A stretch of DNA of 64,000 bases from Thaumasiovibrio sp047250365 (GCF_047250365.1 NZ_JBLBVL010000009.1:56136-120135); one strand, 5' to 3'; positions 32,320-41,953 are shown, numbered from the stretch's first letter. Numbers and translations are program-made. Notes: generated by a model from the sequence alone, not told the origin.

Positions 32320-34127
32320 TAGGAAGTGTGAGTAAACAAATGGAATTTTATAAAAACGCGGGAAAGAGTACCATGCGGCAGCGTTCATGGCGCGAGCGGT
32401 TAGGCCACGGGTTTTTAGCACTGTTTATGCTGGCCGGTATGATAGGTCATGCTACTGCTGGGACGACCGATGTAAATACCGAGACGGTGTCAACACAAAA
32501 TGGGCTACCGCTCTCTAATCAGATCGAAAATATTGACTATCGTCGTCATGCTGAGGGGTATGGTGTCATGGTGGTCGATTTTGCGAGTCCGCAGACAATT
32601 GTCAATGTTGAGCGACGCAAAAAATCGCTACAGGTTGATATTCTAAATACGAGCTTGCCCAACCATTTACTGTATATTCTGGATGTAAACGACTTTGCGA
32701 CCGTCGTGAACCAGATTGAAACTTTCATGTTGGAAGATGGCGCACGCATCGTATTGGAGGCGCGAGAGGGCTACGAATACGACTATCAATTGGTCGGTAG
32801 CCGCTTAGAGCTAATGGTAAAAGCGTTGCAGACGACCGTTGAACCTGTCGAGGAAGAGGTCGTCTATACCGGTGAGCCTATCTCGATTAACTTCCAAGAT
32901 ATTCCTGTGCGAAATGTGCTGCAGTTGGTCGCTGACTACAATGACTTTAACCTTGTTGTGTCTGATAGTGTGCAAGGCAATGTCACTTTGCGCCTTGATG
33001 GTGTGCCATGGGAGCAGGTGCTGGACTTGATTTTGCAAGTGCGTGGTCTAGATAAGCGCGTTGAAGGCAATGTGGTGCTGGTAGCGCCGAAGGCTGAATT
33101 AGCAGCATCAGAGCAATTGGCGTTGGAAGCAAAACAAATTGAAGAGAGCTTGTTGCCATTGGAGACACGCTTGTTTGCGATTAACTTTGCTAAAGCGAGT
33201 GATATTGCAGCATTGTTGGTTGGCGAAGAGGACAGTGTTTCATTGTTGTCAGCTCGCGGCGCGATCAGTACTGATGAACGAACCAATACCTTGATTGTAA
33301 GAGATGTACCAGAGCAATTGGACAGTATCGCTGAGCTGGTCGAAAGTTTGGACGTGGCGATTAGCCAGGTACAAATTGAGGCGCGTATTGTTTCTGTTGA
33401 TGAAGGGGATTTGTCTGAACTTGGTGTTCGTTGGGGCTTTTTCAATAACAATGGCAGCTTCACTGCGGGCTCGAATATTGAAACCAATATGTTTCATCAA
33501 GGGCGACTTGATCCTGATGAAGAGTTTACGGTTGATGACTACATGAGTGTCAATTTGGGCGCGACAGATTCACGTGCATCGAGCATTGCTTTTACGGTGG
33601 CCAAGCTGGGTAAGAATTTGCTGCTGGATCTCGAGTTGTCGGCATTGCAAGCGGAAAATAAAGCGGAAATTGTATCAAGCCCGCGCCTAATGACCGTCAA
33701 TAAAAAGCCTGCGTATATCGAGCAGGGAACAGAAATCCCTTACCTTGAGGCCGCGTCCAGTGGGGCTGCAACCATTGCATTTAGAAAAGCGGTACTCAGT
33801 TTGCGCGTTATTCCTCAGATTACTCCGGATGGGCGATTGATCCTTGATCTAGAGGTGACGCAAGACACCCCTGGAGAAACGGTGAAAACTGGCTTTGGGG
33901 AAGCGGTATCGATAAGCACTCGCCGTATTGATACTCAGGTGATGGTGGAAGATGGAGAGACGGTCGTTCTCGGTGGTATTTTCCAACATGCAACGATCAA
34001 GAGTTCCGATAAAGTGCCATTACTTGGTGATTTACCGGCGGTTGGACGCCTATTCCGTCGTGACTCGGAAAGTATTCAAAAGCGTGAGATGTTGATTTTT
34101 GTGACACCACAGATAGTAGCTAAATAG
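32316..34127 (+). CDS. pilQ: PilQ, type IV pilus secretin
   Basis: The protein has up to 603 residues. A signal peptide covers about 25-48 (LGHGFLALFMLAGMIGHATA). An AMIN domain lies at about 60-145, an STN/N0 domain with ISINFQDIPVRNVLQLVADY near 190-255, an N1/KH domain near 275-350, and the secretin barrel near 385-600 including VNKKPAYIEQGTEIPY and RREMLIFVTPQIV-like ending. It forms the outer-membrane pore for pilus extrusion and DNA uptake. The ATG at 32316 overlaps the pilP stop; an internal ATG at residue 20 is also possible. Confidence 0.93.
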   Translation: MIGSVSKQMEFYKNAGKSTMRQRSWRERLGHGFLALFMLAGMIGHATAGTTDVNTETVSTQNGLPLSNQIENIDYRRHAEGYGVMVVDFASPQTIVNVERRKKSLQVDILNTSLPNHLLYILDVNDFATVVNQIETFMLEDGARIVLEAREGYEYDYQLVGSRLELMVKALQTTVEPVEEEVVYTGEPISINFQDIPVRNVLQLVADYNDFNLVVSDSVQGNVTLRLDGVPWEQVLDLILQVRGLDKRVEGNVVLVAPKAELAASEQLALEAKQIEESLLPLETRLFAINFAKASDIAALLVGEEDSVSLLSARGAISTDERTNTLIVRDVPEQLDSIAELVESLDVAISQVQIEARIVSVDEGDLSELGVRWGFFNNNGSFTAGSNIETNMFHQGRLDPDEEFTVDDYMSVNLGATDSRASSIAFTVAKLGKNLLLDLELSALQAENKAEIVSSPRLMTVNKKPAYIEQGTEIPYLEAASSGAATIAFRKAVLSLRVIPQITPDGRLILDLEVTQDTPGETVKTGFGEAVSISTRRIDTQVMVEDGETVVLGGIFQHATIKSSDKVPLLGDLPAVGRLFRRDSESIQKREMLIFVTPQIVAK

Positions 34128-34180
34128 ATATACTGTTGATTTAAATACCTTTCTTTATGTTCTTGAGCTGAGTCTATTTG

Positions 34181-34319
34181 TCTTATCGGAAGCAAAACCG
34201 CAACCGATAAGATAAACAGGCTCTAGCTATTGCAAATTGCCCCTGACACCTGAGATAATTCGCGGTCTGATCACGAAATTAATTGTGAGGATATGGTGTT
34301 CCGAGCTAGCTACAGCTCG
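34181..34319. other. Two hairpins in the pilQ-aroK spacer
   Basis: TCTTATCGG (34181-34189) pairs with CCGATAAGA (34204-34212) around a 14-nt loop. CGAGCT (34302-34307) pairs with AGCTCG (34314-34319), with a T5 run nine bases further. The first could end pilMNOPQ; the second could be an aroK leader structure. Neither is a classic terminator. Confidence 0.45.
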
Positions 34320-34360
34320 CGAGCAGACTTTTTGATTTAACCGCACGTAAATTGCTAAAC

Positions 34361-34879
34361 ATGGCTGAGAAAAGAAATATATTCCTGATAGGCCCGATGG
34401 GCGCTGGTAAAAGCACAATTGGTCGTCATTTGGCGCAACAATTACATATGGAGTTTTTTGACTCAGATACTGTAATTGAAGAGCGCACAGGTGCCGATAT
34501 CAGCTGGGTTTTTGATGTAGAAGGTGAAGAGGGTTTCCGCGTTCGTGAAGAAGGCGTAATCGATGACCTAACTCAAGAGCAAGGCATTGTGCTGGCAACG
34601 GGTGGTGGCTCTGTTAAGAGCAAGAATAATCGTAACCGTTTGTCAGCTCGAGGCGTGGTTGTTTATTTAGAAACGACCATTGAAAAGCAGTTAGCGCGAA
34701 CCCAACGTGATAAAAAGCGTCCGCTACTGCAAACTGATCAACCGCGCGAGGTATTGGAAGCCTTGGCTGAAGAGCGTAATCCGTTATATCAAGAAGTGGC
34801 AGATTACGTGGTACGCACCGACGAGCAAAGCGCAAAAGTCGTTGCTAACCAAATTATTAAAATGCTGGAAGAGCGTTAA
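34361..34879 (+). CDS. aroK: AroK, shikimate kinase I
   Basis: The 172-residue protein is almost collinear with E. coli AroK from MAEKRNIFLIGPMGAGKSTI. Walker A GPMGAGKS lies at about 11-18, the shikimate-binding FDSD and the GFRVRE region near 60, and LATGGGSVKS near 77-86. It phosphorylates shikimate on the path to chorismate. aroK-aroB-damX-dam is a conserved gene order. An in-frame TTG three codons upstream is unlikely to be the start. Confidence 0.97.
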   Translation: MAEKRNIFLIGPMGAGKSTIGRHLAQQLHMEFFDSDTVIEERTGADISWVFDVEGEEGFRVREEGVIDDLTQEQGIVLATGGGSVKSKNNRNRLSARGVVVYLETTIEKQLARTQRDKKRPLLQTDQPREVLEALAEERNPLYQEVADYVVRTDEQSAKVVANQIIKMLEER

Positions 34880-34903
34880 TTCCACTCATAAATAGGGCAT
34901 ACC

Positions 34904-35980
34904 ATGGAACGGTTAAGCGTTAGTCTTGCAGAGAGAAGCTATTCAATCTTTATTGATACTGGGCTGTTCTCTCACTCGTCACTGTTTGATGTTGTTACTG
35001 AGCGCCAAGTTGTGGTGATCAGTAATGACACGGTGGCACCGCTGTATGCAGATAAGCTAGAAACCACCTTGGCTTCCCATGCTAGGAAGGTGCATCGGTT
35101 AGTTCTGCCGGATGGTGAACAATACAAAACACTTGAGACGTTCAATACGATTATGACCTTCTTGCTCGAACGCAATTTGGGTCGTGATGTGCTATTGGTC
35201 GCTTTAGGTGGTGGGGTTATTGGTGATTTGGTGGGCTTTGCTGCGGCCAGTTTTCATCGTGGTGTTGATTTTATTCAAGTGCCAACGACCTTATTGTCTC
35301 AAGTTGATTCATCGGTAGGCGGAAAAACGGCAGTCAATCATCCTTTAGGTAAAAATATGATTGGTGCCTTTTATCAGCCTCGTCGTGTCATTATTGATAC
35401 TGATTGCTTAAGTACATTGCCCGCACGTGAGTTCGCGGCAGGCATGGCTGAAGTGATTAAATATGGCATTATTGCTGATCGTGACTTTTTCGTCTGGCTG
35501 GAAAATAACATGCAACGTTTAGTCGCGCTGGAGCAAGCCGCGCTCAGCTATGCGATTCATCGTTGTTGCCAAATTAAGGCGGAAGTGGTGGCGATGGACG
35601 AGCGAGAGTCGGGTGTTCGCGCCCTGCTTAACTTGGGTCATACTTTTGGTCATGCGATTGAAGCCGAAATGGGTTATGGCAATTGGCTACACGGCGAAGC
35701 TGTTAGTGTTGGAATAATGATGGCAGCACAGACTGCGCATGAGATGGACCGACTTTCTGCTGAAGATGTGCAGCGCATCGAACAATTGCTACGCGATGCA
35801 CAGCTCCCTATTCATAAACCTGATACTATGACATTTGATGCCTTTATGCGCCACATGGCGCGTGATAAAAAGGTGCTGGCGGGACAGGTTCGGTTTATCT
35901 TACCGAATCAAATTGGTGGAGCCGATGTTATCGCTGGCGTTAGTGAAGATGTCTTACGTCGGGTTATCGACGCCAGTTAG
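34904..35980 (+). CDS. aroB: AroB, 3-dehydroquinate synthase
   Basis: The 358-residue NAD- and metal-dependent enzyme turns DAHP into 3-dehydroquinate. Motifs are LVALGGGVIGDLVGFAA, QVPTTLLSQVDSSVGGKTAV, the metal-binding Glu in GMAEVIKYG and the His in LNLGHTFGHAIE and WLHGEAVS. It lies 24 bases after aroK in a likely shared transcript. Confidence 0.97.
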   Translation: MERLSVSLAERSYSIFIDTGLFSHSSLFDVVTERQVVVISNDTVAPLYADKLETTLASHARKVHRLVLPDGEQYKTLETFNTIMTFLLERNLGRDVLLVALGGGVIGDLVGFAAASFHRGVDFIQVPTTLLSQVDSSVGGKTAVNHPLGKNMIGAFYQPRRVIIDTDCLSTLPAREFAAGMAEVIKYGIIADRDFFVWLENNMQRLVALEQAALSYAIHRCCQIKAEVVAMDERESGVRALLNLGHTFGHAIEAEMGYGNWLHGEAVSVGIMMAAQTAHEMDRLSAEDVQRIEQLLRDAQLPIHKPDTMTFDAFMRHMARDKKVLAGQVRFILPNQIGGADVIAGVSEDVLRRVIDAS

Positions 35981-35991
35981 AGGGTGTTGTT

Positions 35992-37509
35992 ATGAGTGCA
36001 GCAGTATGCCTGCCGCCAGTGGAATTGGAGAGTCAAAACCACATTTTGCACCGACTGCAATTCCTCACTCGTTTTAGTTCTAACCTTATTCAAGTTACTG
36101 GGCCCGAGGGGGCCGGTAAGTCTTTTATTTCCCAACAATATCTTAGCCATTGGGCGTTTCCTCAGTCTCGAAAGGCACTGTTAATTTGTCATCCTCAACA
36201 GAGTGATGAACAGCATCGACGGATCTTATTAGAGCAATTGTATCGCGGCGCGGTATTTAATGAACAAGACAGTTTGGCGCAAAGTATCTGCCATTTGCAC
36301 TCGCCGCAGGCTGAAAAGCTGCTGCTGGTTATTGATGATGCGCATCGACTAAGTCCAGTTCTCGTCGCCGAGTTATTGGCGTTAGTACAAGAGGTACAAC
36401 GTGATGGTGTTGGGCAGGTCAATGTCTTACTGTTTTCGTTAATGGGGCGATTGGATAAGTATTTAAGCCAAGCCTCACATGGACAGGGTATGTTGCCTGT
36501 CGAGGTGGAGTTACTCCCATTCGACGAGGCAGAAGCACACCACTTTACTGAACTAATGTTGACGCATTTACGCTCCGACGCAAATGTGCGACGCATCATT
36601 AAAATGCAACTTGCAGCTACCGCTGCCTTCCCCGGCTCCATTATTGGACTACTTCATCAGGAGAAAGTAGAGATGTCAACGTCGTCATCGCGTTCATTGT
36701 CTTCACTTGCATTACTATTTACCTTGCTGCTTATTCTCGGTGCTAGCGTGGTGTTTTGGTTTTTCCCAACCAATGGTCAAAGTGACCCACAAGTGATATC
36801 GGTACTTGATGAAGATGGGCCGATGGAAATAGATAATGTGAAAAGCCAGCCGGGTAACTCAGTTGCGCTGCCGGACTTTAAAGAGACAAAACCAACCACT
36901 TCTACCGTCATCGTTGATGGTGTCGAAGATACCAAACCGATGCCACCGGAGTTATTTAGCGATGGAATGACTGTTGGGCGTAAAGATGATCGCGATCGGG
37001 TTGTTTTGCCTGGTGAGGTGGTGGACTCGATCATCACTGAGCAGGAAATGGGAGGAGATGGGCGTTTAGCTGTTGCGACGAGCATTGAGCAACAGATTAA
37101 GCCTGCTATAGAAGCCGTAACGCTGGATGTAGATGAGGCGTTAGCAGCGCAAGTGAGCGAGCAAGAAGCTGTTGTTGTGGATGAGATGGCAGCAGATCCC
37201 GTTGAGCTAGTCCTTTCTGACGCTGAGCTAAGTGCGATTGCACCATCTAACTATGCATTGCAGTTAGCGGCGATGCGCTCGTTATCTGCTACCGCGCAGT
37301 TTATTGAGAGTATTGAAATGTCGGATGATGCCAGTGTGTACCAAACGCTGCGCAATGGTGAAACTTGGTATATTGTGGTGACAGGCGCATATGCAAGCGT
37401 AGAGCTGGCAAGAACAGCGATAAATAGACTGCCAGCCAAAGCGCAAGCGGTGCAGCCTTGGGTAAAGGCTTACCGTCAGATTCATACTGAGATAGAACAA
37501 GTAAATTAA
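35992..37509 (+). CDS. damX: DamX, SPOR-domain cell-division protein
   Basis: The protein has 505 residues. An N-terminal ATPase-like domain has a P-loop GPEGAGKS near 38-45 and a DDAHRLS Walker B-like segment. One membrane span lies at about 236-257 (LALLFTLLLILGASVVFWFF). An acidic, variable periplasmic linker follows, and a C-terminal SPOR domain at about 420-500 (NYALQLAAMRS, WYIVVTGAYASVELARTAI). DamX binds septal glycan and modulates division. GAGGG lies before the ATG, 11 bases after aroB. Confidence 0.9.
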   Translation: MSAAVCLPPVELESQNHILHRLQFLTRFSSNLIQVTGPEGAGKSFISQQYLSHWAFPQSRKALLICHPQQSDEQHRRILLEQLYRGAVFNEQDSLAQSICHLHSPQAEKLLLVIDDAHRLSPVLVAELLALVQEVQRDGVGQVNVLLFSLMGRLDKYLSQASHGQGMLPVEVELLPFDEAEAHHFTELMLTHLRSDANVRRIIKMQLAATAAFPGSIIGLLHQEKVEMSTSSSRSLSSLALLFTLLLILGASVVFWFFPTNGQSDPQVISVLDEDGPMEIDNVKSQPGNSVALPDFKETKPTTSTVIVDGVEDTKPMPPELFSDGMTVGRKDDRDRVVLPGEVVDSIITEQEMGGDGRLAVATSIEQQIKPAIEAVTLDVDEALAAQVSEQEAVVVDEMAADPVELVLSDAELSAIAPSNYALQLAAMRSLSATAQFIESIEMSDDASVYQTLRNGETWYIVVTGAYASVELARTAINRLPAKAQAVQPWVKAYRQIHTEIEQVN

Positions 37510-37580
37510 CGCTGAGAGATGGTGAAAAATAGGGTACAATCCGCCTCCTTTTGTGTTTTGTTGGTGGTGGAAGAGCTTAA

Positions 37581-38402
37581 ATGAAAAAGCATCGCGCATT
37601 CCTGAAGTGGGCTGGCGGCAAGTATTCGCTGGTTGAGGACATTCGTCGCCACCTTCCCGAGTCAACGAAATTGATTGAGCCATTTGTCGGTGCTGGCTCC
37701 GTGTTTTTAAACACGGACTATCAGCACTACTTATTGGCGGATATTAATCCAGATTTGATCAATCTGTATAATATCGTTAAACATGACTCTGAGCGTTTTA
37801 TTGAAGACGCTCAAAAGATGTTTACCCCTGAATATAATCAAAAAGAGACTTATCTCGCGATTCGTAAAGAGTTTAATCAAACTCAGGATCCTTATACGCG
37901 CTCGCTTTACTTTTTATACATGAACCGCCACGGCTTTAATGGCTTATGCCGTTACAATAAGAAAGGTGGTTTTAATGTTCCATTCGGTTCATATAAGAAG
38001 CCGTATTTCCCGCACCGTGAGTTGGAATTTTTTGCCGAAAAGGCGAAACAAGCAACGTTCATTTGTGAAGGGTACACTGAAACCTTCAAACGCGCCCGTA
38101 AAGGCAGTGTTATCTACTGTGATCCACCGTATGCTCCGCTATCAACAACGGCTAATTTTACCTCTTATGCTGGGAATGGTTTTAGCTTAGACGATCAAGC
38201 GCGATTGGCAGACTGTGCAGAAGAGGCGGCGAGACGTAAGAAAATTCCGGTGTTGATCTCAAACCATGATACGGCGTTAACTCGTCGGCTCTATCATGGT
38301 GCCGATCTCTCTGTGGTAAAGGTGAAGCGTACGATTAGCCGTAATGGCAGCGGTCGCAACAAGGTTGATGAGTTGTTAGCGCTATTTTCTCCTCAAGAAT
38401 AA
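37581..38402 (+). CDS. dam: Dam, GATC adenine-N6 methyltransferase
   Basis: The 273-residue alpha-class methylase starts FLKWAGGKYSLVEDI (SAM-binding motif I), has FVGAGSVFLNT and the catalytic DPPY in VIYCDPPYAPLS near 180-185. It methylates GATC for mismatch-repair strand choice, SeqA control and replication timing; dam is essential in V. cholerae because of chromosome II replication. A TACAAT -10-like element lies about 40 bases upstream, so it may have its own promoter as well as read-through from damX. Confidence 0.95.
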   Translation: MKKHRAFLKWAGGKYSLVEDIRRHLPESTKLIEPFVGAGSVFLNTDYQHYLLADINPDLINLYNIVKHDSERFIEDAQKMFTPEYNQKETYLAIRKEFNQTQDPYTRSLYFLYMNRHGFNGLCRYNKKGGFNVPFGSYKKPYFPHRELEFFAEKAKQATFICEGYTETFKRARKGSVIYCDPPYAPLSTTANFTSYAGNGFSLDDQARLADCAEEAARRKKIPVLISNHDTALTRRLYHGADLSVVKVKRTISRNGSGRNKVDELLALFSPQE

Positions 38403-38478
38403 TTATTCATCTATCTACCTACCTCTTCTTATCGGTATGTTAGGCCAGTACTATCGTGGAATAGACTGGCGATGTTGC

Positions 38479-38682
38479 CTATCCGCTGATGACATACTTC
38501 ACAATCTGAACCAAGCCGAGCGTGAAGAAAGCGATCATCATAATGCCGATCACAATATATGGAATGGGGCTGTGTTGGTTGAAGTCGTGTTGTCGCTTTT
38601 TATCGGATTGCACACCAATCAACGCAGCGAAGACGCTGAGCATTATCTGCCACCATCGTGATGACTTTCTATTTTTGTCCAT
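38479..38682 (-). CDS. DUF2970 small membrane protein
   Basis: The protein is 67 residues from the ATG at 38682 (MDKNRKSSRWWQIMLSVFAA). A GTG 16 codons upstream extends the frame but adds no conserved sequence. Features typical of DUF2970 are a first hydrophobic patch with FAALIGVQSDKKRQHDF, then PIPYIVIGIMMIAFFTLGLVQIV as one membrane helix. Function is unknown. It is antisense to its neighbours, lying between dam and rpe, which are adjacent in one direction in E. coli. Confidence 0.8.
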   Translation of the reverse strand: MDKNRKSSRWWQIMLSVFAALIGVQSDKKRQHDFNQHSPIPYIVIGIMMIAFFTLGLVQIVKYVISG

Positions 38683-38763
38683 GACGAGAGGGTATCCTTT
38701 TTGTTGTGATATCGGGTAGAATTGCGCCACGAAAACGTATGCCTACCCTACAAGAGACCAGAC

Positions 38764-39438
38764 ATGAAAGATTTTCTTATTGCGCCATCCATATTATCTG
38801 CCGACTTTGCCCGTTTAGGCGAAGACGTTGAAAAAGTACTGGCTGCCGGTGCAGACGTGGTGCATTTTGATGTAATGGATAACCATTACGTACCCAACCT
38901 AACGTTTGGTGCGCCAGTATGCCAAGCGTTACGTGATTATGGCATCACTGCACCAATTGATGTACACCTAATGGTCAAGCCTGTCGACCGTATCATTCCT
39001 GATTTTGCTAAAGCAGGCGCGAGTATGATTACGTTTCATGTTGAAGCATCTGAGCACGTAGATCGTACCTTGCAGCTCATTAAAGAACACGGCTGCCAAG
39101 CCGGGCTTGTGTTTAACCCGGCAACACCATTGCATGTCTTGGATTATGTGATCGATAAAGTGGATTTGATTCTACTCATGTCGGTTAACCCAGGATTTGG
39201 CGGGCAGTCATTTATTCCAGGGACGTTAGATAAGCTGCGCGAAGTGCGTCGTCGTATCGATGCGTCGGGCCGTGATATCCGTTTAGAAATCGATGGTGGA
39301 GTGAAGGCCGATAATATTCGTGAGATTGCAGAAGCAGGGGCGGATATGTTTGTTGCAGGCTCGGCCATCTTCAATCAGCCAGATTACAAAACGGCGATTG
39401 ATGAAATGCGTGCAGAGCTCGGCAAAGTCAACGGATAA
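38764..39438 (+). CDS. rpe: Rpe, ribulose-phosphate 3-epimerase
   Basis: The 224-residue TIM barrel starts MKDFLIAPSILSADFARLGE, with the catalytic Asp in HFDVMDNHYVPNLTFG, metal-binding HLMV, MSVNPGFGGQSF and the second Asp in LEIDGGVK. It interconverts ribulose-5-P and xylulose-5-P. The start at 38764 matches the family; an earlier frame at 38722 is not conserved. It forms a unit with gph (5 bases apart) and trpS. Confidence 0.97.
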   Translation: MKDFLIAPSILSADFARLGEDVEKVLAAGADVVHFDVMDNHYVPNLTFGAPVCQALRDYGITAPIDVHLMVKPVDRIIPDFAKAGASMITFHVEASEHVDRTLQLIKEHGCQAGLVFNPATPLHVLDYVIDKVDLILLMSVNPGFGGQSFIPGTLDKLREVRRRIDASGRDIRLEIDGGVKADNIREIAEAGADMFVAGSAIFNQPDYKTAIDEMRAELGKVNG

Positions 39439-39442
39439 TACG

Positions 39443-40129
39443 ATGTCAATTGAAGGGATTCGTCTGATTGCATTTGATCTTGATGGTACGCTGCTTGATA
39501 GCGTACCTGATCTTGCGATTGGCTTAGATAGGGCGTTACGTGCGTTCTCCTTGCCGGGAGCGACAGTCGAGCAGGTTAAAGCGTGGATAGGCAATGGTGC
39601 TGATGTGCTCGTTGCACGTGGAATGAGCCAATCGTTAACCCCAGCAACCGATCTTGACAGTGCTTTGCATGCTCAGGTGCGTAAAGCCTTTGATGTTGAA
39701 TACTCTGCCACAGGGCATCGAGGGACGGAGCTATATCAAGGGGTTAAATCAACACTAGCGTATTTCTATGAGCAAGGTTTTACGCTTGCCTTGGTCACCA
39801 ATAAGCCCTCCCAGTTTGTGCCTAAAGTGTTGGCGCAGCAAGGTATCGACCACTTTTTTAGTGATGTTATTGGTGGTGATACGTTAACAGAGAAGAAACC
39901 TAACCCAATGGCACTTCATTGGTTACTGGAAAAGCATCAGTTGTCTGCTGAGCAGCTATTGATGGTTGGCGACTCCAAAAATGATGTCTTAGCGGCTAAA
40001 AACGCGGGTTGCCCGGTGATTGGATTAACGTATGGGTACAATCACGGCGAGCCAATCTCGCAAAGTGAACCAAATATTGTCCTAGAACACTTTAGTCAGC
40101 TGCGCGATACCGTTAAACTAGGACAGTAG
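39443..40129 (+). CDS. gph: Gph, phosphoglycolate phosphatase
   Basis: This 228-residue HAD hydrolase has motif I FDLDGTLLDS near residues 10-19, motif II LVTNKP near 118, the motif III lysine in EKKPNP and motif IV VGDSKNDVLAAKNAG. It removes 2-phosphoglycolate made during DNA 3'-end repair. The start at 39443 is 5 bases after rpe; the longer frame from 39320 lies inside rpe. Confidence 0.95.
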   Translation: MSIEGIRLIAFDLDGTLLDSVPDLAIGLDRALRAFSLPGATVEQVKAWIGNGADVLVARGMSQSLTPATDLDSALHAQVRKAFDVEYSATGHRGTELYQGVKSTLAYFYEQGFTLALVTNKPSQFVPKVLAQQGIDHFFSDVIGGDTLTEKKPNPMALHWLLEKHQLSAEQLLMVGDSKNDVLAAKNAGCPVIGLTYGYNHGEPISQSEPNIVLEHFSQLRDTVKLGQ

Positions 40130-40191
40130 TACAGTTTGGGTGTTTCCCAGCATAGAAATGATTAGCCAAAATAAACGAAATAGGAACTTGC

Positions 40192-41199
40192 ATGACTAAA
40201 CCCATTGTTTTAAGTGGCGTCCAGCCTTCTGGTGAATTAAGTATTGGTAACTATCTGGGTGCGTTGCGTCAGTGGGAACAGATGCAAGATGACTATGATT
40301 GCCAGTATTGTGTTGTTGATTTACACGCAGTGACAGTACGTCAAGATCCAAAGGCGCTATATGAAGCGACCTTGGACGCATTGGCTATCTGTTTAGCCGT
40401 TGGTGTAACCCCAGAAAAAAGCACCCTGTTTGTGCAGTCCCATGTACCAGAGCATGCACAATTAGCTTGGATACTAAACTGCTATACCCAGATGGGTGAA
40501 TTGAGTCGTATGACGCAGTTTAAAGATAAGTCGCAACGTTACGCAAATGACGTTAACGTTGGCCTGTTTGGTTATCCAGTGCTGATGGCGGCGGATATCC
40601 TACTTTATGGCGCCAATCAGGTTCCAGTTGGTAGCGATCAAAAGCAACATTTAGAACTGGCGCGTGATATCGCGACACGCTTTAACAACATCTATGGTGA
40701 TACCTTTGTTGTGCCTGAACCATACATTCCAGAAGTGAATGCACGTGTGATGAGCCTGCAAGATGCGACTAAAAAGATGTCAAAGTCGGATGATAACCGC
40801 AAAAACGTGATTACGTTGCTGGAAGATCCGAAGTCTATCATTAAAAAGATCAACAAAGCACAAACGGATACCGAGACGCCACCACGTATCGCATACGACA
40901 TCGAGAACAAAGCTGGCATCTCTAATTTGATGAGCCTTTACTCTGCCGCAACAGGGCAAAGCTACGCTGAGATTGAAGCGCAGTATGCGGGTGTGGAAAT
41001 GTATGGGCCATTTAAGAAAGACCTAGGGCAGGCGTTAGTAGCGATGCTCGAGCCAGTACAATCGGAATATCAACGTATTCGTGCTGATCGCGCGTATATG
41101 GATGAAGTCATGCGTTCGGGCGCTGAAAAAGCCTCAGCTCGAGCAGCAGAAGTACTGAAGAAAGTCTACGCTGCGGTGGGTTTTGTTCCACGCCCATAA
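40192..41199 (+). CDS. trpS: TrpS, tryptophanyl-tRNA synthetase
   Basis: The 335-residue class I synthetase has a HIGH-like SGELSIGNYLGALRQW at the start, the tryptophan pocket region VDLHAVTVR, QVPVGSDQKQHLE, and KKMSKSDDN (KMSKS) near 194-200. It charges tRNA-Trp. Last gene of rpe-gph-trpS, closed by a strong terminator. Confidence 0.97.
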   Translation: MTKPIVLSGVQPSGELSIGNYLGALRQWEQMQDDYDCQYCVVDLHAVTVRQDPKALYEATLDALAICLAVGVTPEKSTLFVQSHVPEHAQLAWILNCYTQMGELSRMTQFKDKSQRYANDVNVGLFGYPVLMAADILLYGANQVPVGSDQKQHLELARDIATRFNNIYGDTFVVPEPYIPEVNARVMSLQDATKKMSKSDDNRKNVITLLEDPKSIIKKINKAQTDTETPPRIAYDIENKAGISNLMSLYSAATGQSYAEIEAQYAGVEMYGPFKKDLGQALVAMLEPVQSEYQRIRADRAYMDEVMRSGAEKASARAAEVLKKVYAAVGFVPRP

Positions 41200-41220
41200 T
41201 CGCAGGAACATGCCAAGATA

Positions 41221-41247
41221 AGCCACGCGATTGCGTGGCTTTTTTTA
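41221..41247 (+). terminator. Terminator after trpS
   Basis: AGCCACGC and GCGTGGCT pair around GATT and are followed by T7. Confidence 0.93.
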
Positions 41248-41326
41248 TACCAGAGTGAAACCCTTGCCTTTCTGTGTGGAGTCTGCACAATATGCGCTTC
41301 TCTAAAAGCCAGGCATTGTGGTGTGT

Positions 41327-41905
41327 ATGCTCCTGATAATTGATAACTATGACTCGTTTACTTACAACCTATATCAGTACTTCTGTGAGTTAGGGGTTGA
41401 CGTAAACGTGATACGTAATGATGAGATTGATCTGGCAGGAATAGAAGCTCTCGCTCCCTCTCATTTGGTGATATCCCCAGGCCCTTGTACTCCAAACGAA
41501 GCCGGCATCTCACTCGATGCCATTCGCCACTTTGCTGGGCGATTACCCATCTTGGGTGTCTGTTTAGGGCATCAGTCAATTGCACAAGTGTTTGGTGCCG
41601 ATGTGGTTCGTGCTCGCACTCCGATGCATGGTAAGACATCACCGGTTTATCATACGGATAGCGGGCTATTTTCGGATTTGAACTTGCCTGTTACCGTTAC
41701 GCGTTACCACTCTTTGGTGGTGGAAAACTTACCCGATTGCTTCGATATAACCGCTTGGACGGTGAACGAGGAGGGCGAGCCGGCGGAAATTATGGGTATT
41801 CAGCATCAAACGCTGGCACTGTGTGGCGTGCAATTTCATCCAGAAAGTATTTTAACCGAGCAAGGGCATGAGCTACTTGAAAACTTTCTGCGCATGAAAA
41901 GCTGA
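41327..41905 (+). CDS. pabA: PabA/TrpG-type glutamine amidotransferase (aminodeoxychorismate synthase component II)
   Basis: The 192-residue class I amidotransferase has the start MLLIIDNYDSFTYNLYQYF, oxyanion loop SPGPCTPNEAGIS, nucleophile Cys in GVCLGHQSIAQVFG near 79 and the His-Glu pair in FHPESILTEQGHELLENF. It passes ammonia to PabB (folate) or TrpE. Because it lies beside argD, far from trp genes, PabA is preferred. The gene starts at 41327; the Shine-Dalgarno is weak. Confidence 0.9.
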   Translation: MLLIIDNYDSFTYNLYQYFCELGVDVNVIRNDEIDLAGIEALAPSHLVISPGPCTPNEAGISLDAIRHFAGRLPILGVCLGHQSIAQVFGADVVRARTPMHGKTSPVYHTDSGLFSDLNLPVTVTRYHSLVVENLPDCFDITAWTVNEEGEPAEIMGIQHQTLALCGVQFHPESILTEQGHELLENFLRMKS

Positions 41906-41953
41906 TCATTATCACCTTTCAAACATCTTCTCTCTCTTTTCTTGTTTTATAGA

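Noticed and set aside
37282..37683. 133-codon frame antisense to damX and dam
   Set aside because: Overlaps two clearly real genes and has no recognisable domain.
38437..38661. 74-codon plus-strand frame between dam and rpe
   Set aside because: It is the complement of the DUF2970 gene, which has recognisable family sequence on the minus strand.
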